From JADKIH01 sp031385005 (lineage in GTDB: Bacteria; Bacteroidota; Bacteroidia; AKYH767-A; 2013-40CM-41-45), in the NCBI GenBank assembly GCA_031385005.1, contig JANNBB010000006.1:353138-417137 (forward strand): a stretch of 64,000 nt of DNA, written 5' to 3'. Shown piece by piece: positions 54,293 to 61,449 of the stretch; positions within the stretch are counted from its first letter, which is position 1; every line of letters starts with the position of its first letter. A program made the position numbers and the translations under genes. The notes under the pieces were generated by a model that saw only the letters and a program-made list of their open reading frames with translations, was not told the DNA's origin and did no database searches.

Positions 54293-55510
54293 ATGTTACT
54301 TGAAAGCGTTAATACAAAAATGATATTATATGTCGATAAATATTTCCCGAAGGAAATATATACCCGAAATAGGGTAGGTTGCATACTATGTTCGGTTAGG
54401 CAAAAACTAATCAAACAAACTCCCGAAGAAAACATCCGACAAGCATTTATTGGTTTTTTAATAACTGAAAAATCTGTTCCCCCTGAACTAATCGATGTTG
54501 AAATACCTCTGTCCAGAATAAAGAAAGGTAATAAAAAACGTGCTGACATTATTGTATATGGAAATAACAAAAAAGAGAATGTGATTCTAGTTATTGAATG
54601 CAAAAAAAACGAACATAATATTATAGACAGAAATATAGATCAAGCAAAATATTATAACAGAGTCTTTAATGCCAACTTTATTATTGTAACTAATGGCAGG
54701 ACATTTGAAACGCACAAAAGAAACGGCAACAGTTACCATCAATTGTCTATAATTCCAAATTTCAATCAGCTAAGAGATAACCATTCTTTAACAAAACATA
54801 TTATTAAACATGAACCATATCAAAGGCATACATTTAAAGAACTTTCTTTGAAAAGCACTCATAAGTATTTTAAAGAATGGGGACATATTGGCGTTGACAC
54901 TCCAATAAAATTCCATTCGTTTCTTTCAAATCTCATTGATTTTATTTTTGATAAAAACACTTCATTTGAAAATTTGAAATTTAACGATATTGAAATAATC
55001 AAAGACTTGGGAACAAAATACGATTCATTTGGCAATAGTGGAGGAGGCAGTTGGGAGGGTGAGTACAAGAAACTTTTAGTAAAGGAAAAATCTGGCAATC
55101 ACTTGACAATCGGAATTGGCGTAATGGGTGGTGCAAAACAAAAAAATCATCCAAGATTTGGGACAACAAAAGGTTGTACTTACTTAATTATTTCTATAGA
55201 CGACTTTGAAAAAAGCCATAACTCATTACAACTAAATCTAGACAAACATTTAATTCAAATAAAAAATGACTTTATAATAAGTCATGACGGAAAATTATCT
55301 AGTGGACATAGTGGTTCTTTACCATATTTAACTGTGAAAAATTACATCAAAAAAATGGCTCCACATTTAATATGTGATGACAAAATTATATTAGGAAATT
55401 TATCGAATTGCGCACTAATTAAGGACAAAGACAATAATGCAATACAATTTATAAAAAATATAATCGAATACTCTATACTACGTGACGCATTGAGACGTGG
55501 TGAAAGATAA
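54293..55510 (+). CDS. type I restriction HsdR N-terminal-like nuclease domain protein
   Basis: The 405-residue protein has an HSDR_N_2-type PD-(D/E)xK nuclease fold at about 35-165: TPEENIRQAFIGFLITEKSVPPELIDVEIPL, KKRADIIVYG with Asp85, VILVIECKK with Glu102 and Lys104, and YNRVFNANFIIVTNGRTFE. No helicase motors follow, so it is a stand-alone nuclease-like protein rather than a full restriction subunit. The C-terminal half (GNSGGGSWEGEYKKLLVKEKSGNHLTIGIGVMGG) is a second domain of unknown role. It is AT-rich and lies between two copies of the acidic gene tail, suggesting that it was inserted as a cassette. Confidence 0.75.
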   Translation: MLLESVNTKMILYVDKYFPKEIYTRNRVGCILCSVRQKLIKQTPEENIRQAFIGFLITEKSVPPELIDVEIPLSRIKKGNKKRADIIVYGNNKKENVILVIECKKNEHNIIDRNIDQAKYYNRVFNANFIIVTNGRTFETHKRNGNSYHQLSIIPNFNQLRDNHSLTKHIIKHEPYQRHTFKELSLKSTHKYFKEWGHIGVDTPIKFHSFLSNLIDFIFDKNTSFENLKFNDIEIIKDLGTKYDSFGNSGGGSWEGEYKKLLVKEKSGNHLTIGIGVMGGAKQKNHPRFGTTKGCTYLIISIDDFEKSHNSLQLNLDKHLIQIKNDFIISHDGKLSSGHSGSLPYLTVKNYIKKMAPHLICDDKIILGNLSNCALIKDKDNNAIQFIKNIIEYSILRDALRRGER

Positions 55511-55751
55511 ATTAAAACGCCAACAAGTAATACCGGTGCCGGAAGATTTTGATTTGATGGGAGAAGACGACGATTTAAATGATGAAGTAGAAACAGAAGA
55601 CACAGAAGAATTAGGCATTAAAGAAGCCGAACTACCCGAAGGCGTAGAAAAAGAACCCTTCACCTCTTCCGACGTCTCCGACGACGACTTCGAAACAGCG
55701 GATGAAGATGCCATCGACGACGAAGGCGGATCGGATAAGAATGATTTTTGA
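55497..55751 (+). pseudogene. duplicated 3' end of the pRiA4b-like gene
   Basis: This frame encodes PVPEDFDLMGEDDDLNDEVE to DDEGGSDKNDF, a second copy of the acidic C-terminus of the gene at 53168-53827. It has no N-terminal domain and no good start codon (GTG at 55497 overlaps the nuclease stop). A 40-bp block (53705-53744 and 55635-55674) is identical, but the next 19 aligned codons differ at ten positions, all silent, so the copy evolved as coding sequence before arriving here. Homology runs on into the 3' flank to TTTATAAAGTTTTTTGA (55774-55790). Confidence 0.85.
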
Positions 55752-56258
55752 TTAGATGAGTAGTATAAAATAGTTTATAAAGTTTTTTGATTAATTAATT
55801 TCTTGTTTTAAGTTCTTTATTATTTTTCTGAAATTCTTCTCTTCCCTCCTGCCCATATTTTTAACGGCAATTAGAATGATGAGCTATGCATTTCTCTCCT
55901 GCAATTTACATTAGCTTAATAAAGTAGGATTGAAATAGTTAAGTAATGAGATATGGAATAATAAAGGCGGCATATATTTATTGAAAAAAATTGAATATAT
56001 TGGGAAATGATTAGATGGTTTATTTTATTTTTATGGAGTAAGGGGGTGAAATTTTGGAATATGGGTTGGGTTATTATGATTGGTTTGAAAATACATGGAA
56101 TACTTCTAGTAATTGAAAAATATATGCAATAGGGTTACGGGAAGATATCTAATAGGAAGGGGTTATGCAATTGGGTTGCGGGAAGCTAAATGTTATCAGC
56201 CATTTGAAGGACAATGCTAATCTTGAATATTGAAGCTTAATTAAAAAGTCAAAAGCAT
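55752..56258. other. AT-rich gap with one direct repeat
   Basis: No gene is supported. The gap starts with the shared 3' flank. A 22-bp direct repeat pair, TATGCAATAGGGTTACGGGAAG at 56123 and TATGCAATTGGGTTGCGGGAAG at 56164, differs at two bases and has a 41-bp period. Confidence 0.5.
56123..56185. repeat. tandem-spaced direct repeat upstream of HNH-like gene
   Basis: Two 22-bp copies (56123-56144 and 56164-56185) sit about 75-135 bp before the ATG at 56259. They may be remnants of an element boundary or protein-binding sites. Confidence 0.4.
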
Positions 56259-56834
56259 ATGGAAAATTTTAGTGCTTTATTAAAAAGATATCAAACTCCA
56301 AATTTAATCCCTTATGAAGAATTACTATTAACAAATGAATGGCGATCTAAAAGATTAGCAATAATACAACGAGATAAAGAAAAATGCGTAACCTGTGGAA
56401 ACAATGAAACTGAATATATTGCAGGTGTTGGAAATATTTGGTACGATTTGGCTATCATTAAGCATAATATTACGGTTGAACAAAACGGCATTTGGTTGGA
56501 AGAAGAAATTGAAGAGGAACTTCCAATTATAGAAGATGCCGGGAAACCTTATCACTTCCATGTGCATCATAAATTTTACGTTTTAAATAAATTGCCTTGG
56601 GAATATCCTGATGAGGCTCTAACAACATTTTGTAATTGGTGCCATTGGGATTTTCACGAGAAAAATATTGTTCCTGTTTACGAATCATTCAACTCAGAAA
56701 AGAATTTAAATTATCATCCGTGTCCCCGCTGTAACGGTGCAGGATGGCTTCCTGAATATTCTCATGTTGAACATGGAGTTTGTTTTCAATGTCGAGGAGT
56801 AAAATATTTAGAATTGATTAAAAGTGTCTCTTGA
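56259..56834 (+). CDS. HNH-like zinc protein with extra CxxCxGxG ribbon
   Basis: This 191-residue protein has cysteine pairs at 43/46 (KCVTCG), a VHHKFY motif at 102-107, a second pair at 125/128 (FCNWCH) and His133. The layout (CxxC, then HH, then CxxC followed by H) is that of HNH nucleases with a zinc-stabilised core. A second ribbon follows: CPRCNGAGW at 155-163 and VCFQCRG at 174-180, like DnaJ-type zinc fingers. A nuclease role is inferred. The gene is AT-rich and stands alone in the island. Confidence 0.6.
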   Translation: MENFSALLKRYQTPNLIPYEELLLTNEWRSKRLAIIQRDKEKCVTCGNNETEYIAGVGNIWYDLAIIKHNITVEQNGIWLEEEIEEELPIIEDAGKPYHFHVHHKFYVLNKLPWEYPDEALTTFCNWCHWDFHEKNIVPVYESFNSEKNLNYHPCPRCNGAGWLPEYSHVEHGVCFQCRGVKYLELIKSVS

Positions 56835-57033
56835 AAACGGCTGATAAGATCAAGTTAAAAAGAAATAAAAAAATGAAGGGATTTGAGAGATAAATAAAGA
56901 ATTGAGCTTCTAGCAAACGATGTAAGTAAACGAACAGTTGTGCTTCTAAACACTTCTTTCTTTTACTTATTAAATCCCTTCTTCGATAGCGGCAAACATT
57001 TCACGACACTGCTAAGGACAAACATTTACAACA

Positions 57034-57657
57034 ATGGCGACAACAATTAACGACTTACTCAATACTGCGGGACTTGACCCAAGACGACTAAAAACTGTAA
57101 AATGGGGACAACCTCTTGACAGCGGTTCTGTCGGTATTTACATCATATCAACTTGCGAACAACCTGACCAAAATTCAAACCTTTACGAACAAGCACCAAT
57201 TGACGAAAACATACTTCGGTTTTGGCTTTCTAAAGTTCCGAAATTTCAAATTGACAAAGCTCCAAACCCGACACTAAACGATTTAAAGAAACGACTTTCA
57301 GGTTTTTGGTTTCCTGACGAAAACATTGTTTACATCGGGCAGACAGAAACTGGTGGCGGCTTGCGGAGTAGAGTAAATCAATATTACAGAACAGAACTTG
57401 GCGAACGAAAACCGCACGCAGGTGGACACTGGATTAAAACGCTAAAAATTATAAATCAACTTTTCGTTCATTACATAGACGACAAGACACCGACTGCAAC
57501 TGAAGAGAAGCTGCTTCATGCTTTCACAAAACAAGTTTCAGACAAGACAAAGAAAAAACTTCTTGACCCACTTCTTCCAATTCCATTTGCTAACTTAGAA
57601 CTAGAAAAAGGTAACAGAAAACGACACGGTATTTCTAAATCCAAACTTGGCGACTAA
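57034..57657 (+). CDS. GIY-YIG-like nuclease domain protein
   Basis: The 207-residue protein shows the pattern of a GIY-YIG fold: SVGIYIIST (GIY at 34-36), ENIVYIGQTETGGGL (VYIG at 99-102), arginines at 111 and 113 in RSRVNQYYR, and a Glu at 157-158 in TATEEKLLHAF. The 63-residue spacing between the two tyrosine motifs is longer than usual, so an inserted segment is likely. Codons are AC-rich (GAC, ACA, AAC) unlike its AT-rich neighbours, a sign of separate origin. It is followed within 50 bp by a long hairpin resembling an integron attC site. Confidence 0.65.
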   Translation: MATTINDLLNTAGLDPRRLKTVKWGQPLDSGSVGIYIISTCEQPDQNSNLYEQAPIDENILRFWLSKVPKFQIDKAPNPTLNDLKKRLSGFWFPDENIVYIGQTETGGGLRSRVNQYYRTELGERKPHAGGHWIKTLKIINQLFVHYIDDKTPTATEEKLLHAFTKQVSDKTKKKLLDPLLPIPFANLELEKGNRKRHGISKSKLGD

Positions 57658-57704
57658 TGAAAACACAAACAACACATCTTCGGACAGACAATATGCCAGT
57701 CGCT

Positions 57705-57762
57705 AACATATAAGGATTAAACGCAGCTTCGCCTTTCGCGAAGCTGCATTTAATCCTATGTT
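57705..57762. repeat. attC-like imperfect inverted repeat after the GIY-YIG-like gene
   Basis: Two 20-nt arms (57713-57732, AGGATTAAACGCAGCTTCGC, and 57738-57757) pair with one mismatch around a 5-nt loop. Outside are AACAT (57705) and ATGTT (57758) with a 3-nt bulge. The right end GTTGAAC matches the integron R-prime consensus GTTRRRY; the left end CGCTAAC matches RYYYAAC only in part. There is no T-run, so a terminator is less likely. No integrase gene is in the window. Confidence 0.5.
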
Positions 57763-57945
57763 GAACTGATACGACGGTAGCAAAACTTCGTTGAGAGTCG
57801 ATTTTTATTTATCAACTTAGTCAGGATAAAAAAGAAATTTCCAATTATAAGATATAATAGTCTTGAATATTTAACTTCTTTAATGTTTAGAATAATTCAA
57901 ATTCAAAGGTCACGATCGCATTGTTAATAATAAAATTATTATAAA

Positions 57946-58440
57946 ATGAAAAAATCTAAAATAAAAAGTATAATTATTTTCTCAATATCCTTTATACTAA
58001 CTTGGTTAAGTGCAATTTTTTATTTTCAGAAGAATGAGTTTGACATCGAATTTAGTGAAAAGGGTACAACAACTGCAACAATTTTTAATTTGGATTCTCG
58101 TGAAGTTGTAGAGGAATTATACGAAGGAAGAAAAGTTAACGTATATAATGTTAATTATATAGAATATTCATATTTTGTAAATGGTGTAAATTATAAATAC
58201 TTTAGCGATTATTTTAACAAAATATATTCTATAGGCGATGCAATTAAAATAGAGTATGTTAAGAGTAATCCAGAAAGTAGCAGAGTTAAAGAATTAAAAA
58301 ATCATACGCATAATTTTTTTATACGAAATTTTATTACATTAAGTATGCTTTCTTTATTATTTTTCTATGTCAATTTGTATGTTATCGATTTTTTAAAAAA
58401 TATCGGAAAAATATTAATTATTTATATAAAAAAGAAATAA
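57946..58440 (+). CDS. small membrane protein, DUF3592-like layout
   Basis: The 164-residue protein has membrane segments near residues 8-27 and 125-148 and a beta-rich domain between them (TTTATIFNLDSREVV, VNVYNVNYIEYSYFVNGVNYKYFSDYF, SIGDAIKIEYVKSNPESSRV). That plan, with an aYsY-F-x-v-n-G-x-x-Y pattern and a late YVKSNPE-SS motif, resembles DUF3592 proteins. Function is unknown. It is very AT-rich and sits directly upstream of the first full REP-like repeat. Confidence 0.65.
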   Translation: MKKSKIKSIIIFSISFILTWLSAIFYFQKNEFDIEFSEKGTTTATIFNLDSREVVEELYEGRKVNVYNVNYIEYSYFVNGVNYKYFSDYFNKIYSIGDAIKIEYVKSNPESSRVKELKNHTHNFFIRNFITLSMLSLLFFYVNLYVIDFLKNIGKILIIYIKKK

Positions 58441-58957
58441 GGGCTTCCCTGCTATAACGAGGTTTTCCTGAATTATCCCGCTGAGCAGGATTCTCCAAGC
58501 TGTGCAGGATTTCCATAACTCTAACCTATAAAAAAACAAATTGCTTCGAAGGATTTCCAAATCCTTTGTTTTGAGTATAGCATATTTAATTATCTTAGCT
58601 TTCTGATTACGCTGCGATATCATACTAACGAGAATAATGAATGATGAAAAATTTAAGCCAGATTAAAATTGAAGTATTGTGTGCGGTGGAATCCCCTACC
58701 GCAAAAGGCCGAAGCTCAAAGAAATCGCCGAGCAGGGAGACGCCGTTTTTGCGACTTTATTCACTGTGGATCAGTGCACAGGTTAATAGAACGAGATTAT
58801 TTTTCCGGACCTATTCCGGTTTAGAGGTACTGTGGGTATGAAAATAATTTTTACTTTTAGTTTTTGCACGAACCGCCGTTAGCGGAAATGCCTAATGAGC
58901 TTTTACTGTTCTATTGGGTTAACATAAAATTTATAGTTTGACACATTATAGAAGATT
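58441..58957. other. repeat-filled gap
   Basis: No gene is supported. The gap is mostly occupied by repeat copy 1 (58498-58738), followed by sequence with no recognisable feature. A short open frame inside the repeat is a shadow. Confidence 0.6.
58498..58738 (+). repeat. REP-like repeat, copy 1 (complete)
   Basis: This is the clearest full copy. Modules in order are GCTGTGCAGGATTTCC, CTCTAACCTATAAAAAAAC, a perfect palindrome AAGGATTTCCAAATCCTT, a stem formed by the TATAGCAT-type and CTGCGATA arms, TACTAACGAGAATAATGAAT, AAGCCAGATTAAAATTGAAG, a GCGGT/ACCGC hairpin, and a tail ending CGCCGAGCAGGG. The same modules recur at six other places to the right. Confidence 0.85.
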
Positions 58958-59518
58958 ATGACTAAAAAAAGAAAAGCTGAACTTTGTGATGCAGTAATAT
59001 TAAAGTTTACAGGAAACAAGTCTTTTTTCTGGAAAGACCTACATGGCAACGATTACTTATTTAATGATTTGGTTTTAGATTCTGACTGCGACACTGATAC
59101 AACAGCATATACCAAATATATTGTACTTGAACCTATTATTAATTTACTGTTAGAAGACGGAGTTTTGAAAAGGATGGACAACGAAAGTGATAAACCCTAT
59201 CTTAGTCTTACTGATAAGGGCAACGCAATAAACCCGGACATAAAAAACAGAGGATACCTCACCAAATACATAAAGGAGAGAAATGAAAATCGTAAGAAAA
59301 ATGGTTTAGCTGCAATTAGCGTAGCGACTTTTATTATCTTATGCTTCAAGATTTGTAACGGGTCATTCGATAATCCAAAAACTCACAAAATAGACCCCAC
59401 AAAAACACGCCTAAAGAAAGAGATAATAGAGGGGAAAAAAATGCCAGATACCACAACTGATTTGAAAATAATAAGTAAAGATACATTACCAAAACAAGCG
59501 CAGCTAAAGAATAAATAG
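58958..59518 (+). CDS. hypothetical protein with one membrane segment
   Basis: The 186-residue protein has an N-terminal region of about 110 residues that ends with LLLEDGVLKRMDNESDKPYLSLTDKGNAI, the look of a winged helix (strand-turn-strand and L-T-x-K-G). A single membrane segment follows at about 116-132 (GLAAISVATFIILCFKIC), and then a Lys/Asp-rich tail. No family is recognised. It is an orphan between repeat copies 1 and 2. Confidence 0.6.
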   Translation: MTKKRKAELCDAVILKFTGNKSFFWKDLHGNDYLFNDLVLDSDCDTDTTAYTKYIVLEPIINLLLEDGVLKRMDNESDKPYLSLTDKGNAINPDIKNRGYLTKYIKERNENRKKNGLAAISVATFIILCFKICNGSFDNPKTHKIDPTKTRLKKEIIEGKKMPDTTTDLKIISKDTLPKQAQLKNK

Positions 59519-59524
59519 TATCCT

Positions 59525-59640
59525 CGCTGTGCAGGATTTCCGCTATGCAGGATTTCCTTATCTCTAACCTATAAAAAAAGCAAAAATTGCTTCGAAGGAT
59601 TTCAAAATCCTTTGTTTTGAGAAGCGGATTTCAAATCCGC
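59525..59640 (+). repeat. REP-like repeat, copy 2 (partial, variant palindrome)
   Basis: It has GCTGTGCAGGATTTCC, CTATGCAGGATTTCC, CTCTAACCTATAAAAAAA, AAGGATTTCAAAATCCTT, then an added palindrome GCGGATTTCAAATCCGC (59624-59640) in place of the long stem module. The first module is doubled. Confidence 0.75.
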
Positions 59641-59697
59641 AATTAAATACTTATAATTTGAAAATAGTACTGTCGGTGATGAAGGAATTTATTCCTC

Positions 59698-59890
59698 GCT
59701 ATACAGGATTTCCTTATAACTCACCTATAAAATAAATAAATTGCTTCGCAGGATTTCCAAATCCTTTGTTTTGAGTATCGCAGATTTAATTATCTTAGCT
59801 TTCTTATTACACTGCGATATCATACTAACGAGAATAATTTATAAAGAAATATTTAAGCTAGATTAAAATTGAAAGCGGACTCCCCACCGC
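59698..59890 (+). repeat. REP-like repeat, copy 3
   Basis: It has the order of copy 1, with the TATCGCAG and CTGCGATA arms clear (59777-59784 and 59812-59819), and ends in a shortened GCGG-ACCGC hairpin. Confidence 0.8.
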
Positions 59891-59983
59891 TGTGAAGGAT
59901 TTCCTTATCAATTATCCTGTTAACATTAAACTGATTTCAAGAAATTAACTTTTACAATAACGTAAGCAATAAACACCACAGAA

Positions 59984-61006
59984 ATGAAGAAATCAATTTT
60001 AATACTAATAACATCAGGACTTTTAATGATTTGCAAAATTTATGGGCAGACACCAATTGATGTAGCCGAAAACACTCTTAAAGTAGGTGGATTGGGAGAA
60101 GAAGTTTTTTACTATGGTTTTTCAGAAGGCGACCAACTTATTTTTAATTTTGAGGAAGTCAACGGAAAAGAACTGAAGGAACTTGAAATAATTGAACTTC
60201 CTATGTCTTCTAAATTCATGGATTACAAAACGAAAAAGATTGATAACAAAACAATCAACATTATTAAGACAGGAATTTACAAATTTCGTTTTGCAAACTC
60301 TGCACTTACAGGACGAATTTGCAAATTCAAAATTCAACGAGTACCGTCAAGTGAGGTAACTAAAAACTTCAATACAAGTGTTTATTGGCGGACTGTATAT
60401 GACACGACTTACACAAATGAACAAGAAAAATTTTTAGTTCGCGCTGATACCTCTATTTCTAACTTAACAGATCAAGTTGCTAAAGTACATTCGCAAGGAA
60501 ATATGCAGGGCAACAAATCATCGTTTAATTTTACCTTACCAGAAAACACTGTTGTATGGAGTTATTACATAGGTGTAGACCAAGAAGGGCAACAAGAATA
60601 CGAAGAAGCCACGAAAGAGCTTTCAAATAAAGCGGCCCCATTAATTTCTAAGTTAGCTGGTTTTAATCCTTTGGCTGCTTTGGCACTTGGCAGTGCTTCA
60701 TATTTGACAACACTTCAAAAAGGCGAAGACATAGATTTTTATATAGTGGACAATAATAACGTAAACTTATTTTTAGCAGGTCAAGGATTTAACTACATCA
60801 AAAAAGGAAAAGTAATCAATGACTTTTCAAGAATCACTTCACCATTAGTAGGAACATATCATATTTGTTTAAGTAATGACAATGCAATTACTGGAGTAAA
60901 TGTTGCAATCAAAATAACAGCTATACAAGTTTCGAAAGTTTGGGATACACGACCAATTCAAAAGATGCATGTTACATCACGACAAGAGGCGTATCTAAAA
61001 AATTAA
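59984..61006 (+). CDS. hypothetical secreted protein
   Basis: The 340-residue protein has a signal peptide (ILILITSGLLMICKIYG) and no lipobox. It opens with a beta-rich domain (GLGEEVFYYGFSEGDQLIFNFEEVNGKELKELEIIELP, IIKTGIYKFRFANSAL), has a weakly hydrophobic stretch AAPLISKLAGFNPLAALALGSASYL at about 222-246, and a second beta-rich part ending GTYHICLSNDNAITGVNVAIKITAI. I recognise no named family; similar proteins occur in Bacteroidota as hypotheticals. It lies between repeat copies 3 and 4. Confidence 0.65.
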   Translation: MKKSILILITSGLLMICKIYGQTPIDVAENTLKVGGLGEEVFYYGFSEGDQLIFNFEEVNGKELKELEIIELPMSSKFMDYKTKKIDNKTINIIKTGIYKFRFANSALTGRICKFKIQRVPSSEVTKNFNTSVYWRTVYDTTYTNEQEKFLVRADTSISNLTDQVAKVHSQGNMQGNKSSFNFTLPENTVVWSYYIGVDQEGQQEYEEATKELSNKAAPLISKLAGFNPLAALALGSASYLTTLQKGEDIDFYIVDNNNVNLFLAGQGFNYIKKGKVINDFSRITSPLVGTYHICLSNDNAITGVNVAIKITAIQVSKVWDTRPIQKMHVTSRQEAYLKN

Positions 61007-61014
61007 TAGTGAAC

Positions 61015-61284
61015 CAGCTATGCAGGATTTCCTTATAACTTACCTATCAAAAAACAAATTGCTTCGTAGGAGTCGATAGCTATTGGCTTGCAAATCCATT
61101 GTTTTGAGTATCGCAGATTTAATTATCTTAGCTTTCTGATTACGCTGCGATATCATGCTAACGAGAATAATGAATGGTGAAAATATTAAGCCAGATTAAA
61201 ATTGAAGTATTGTGTGCGGCGGCTCCGATAACTATCGGAGCCCCTACCGCAAAAGGCCGACGCTCAAAGATTCCGCCGAGCATG
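61015..61284 (+). repeat. REP-like repeat, copy 4 (longest, extra palindromes)
   Basis: It matches copy 1 throughout, but two stems are exchanged or enlarged: the AAGGATTT palindrome position reads GGAGTCGATAGCTATTGGCT, and the GCGG hairpin holds an inserted palindrome GGCTCCGATAACTATCGGAG-CC (61220-61241). Its 3' end runs into a lipoprotein frame that has lost its start. Confidence 0.8.
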
Positions 61285-61285
61285 G

Positions 61286-61444
61286 CGATTATTTGTAATT
61301 GCTTTACTAAGTTGCTTAGTCATTACTTCTTGTGAACATAAACCGATACCTCAAGAAATTCATGAAAAGGAAGTAAGTACACTTAAGCAAAATGTTGAAA
61401 TACTCAAGCATAACATTCAAATATTAGAAGGTCAACTAAGATAA
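61286..61444 (+). pseudogene. lipoprotein fragment with start lost at the repeat junction
   Basis: An open frame of 52 codons reads RLFVIALLSCLVITSCEHKPIPQEIHEKE... with a hydrophobic stretch, a lipobox (VITSC) and then a coiled-coil tail (STLKQNVEILKHNIQILEGQL). Upstream in frame, only repeat sequence follows until a stop at 61229-61231, with no ATG, GTG or TTG. The start codon and n-region therefore seem to have been replaced by repeat copy 4. The stop is 5 bp before the next ATG, as in a former operon. Confidence 0.6.
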
Positions 61445-61449
61445 ACCCA

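Larger units (their letters stand above)
59519..59983. other. repeat-filled gap
   Basis: The gap contains repeat copies 2 (about 59525-59640) and 3 (about 59698-59890) and no supported gene. Confidence 0.6.

Noticed and set aside
56875..56981. Imperfect inverted repeat GAAGGGATTT/AAATCCCTTC as a small transposon (MITE)
   Set aside because: The outer 10 bp pair perfectly, but inner homology is patchy, no target duplication is seen, and no second copy is noticed.
58641..58841. Open frame of 66 codons inside repeat copy 1
   Set aside because: It lies within the repeat family and its reading is not kept in the other copies.
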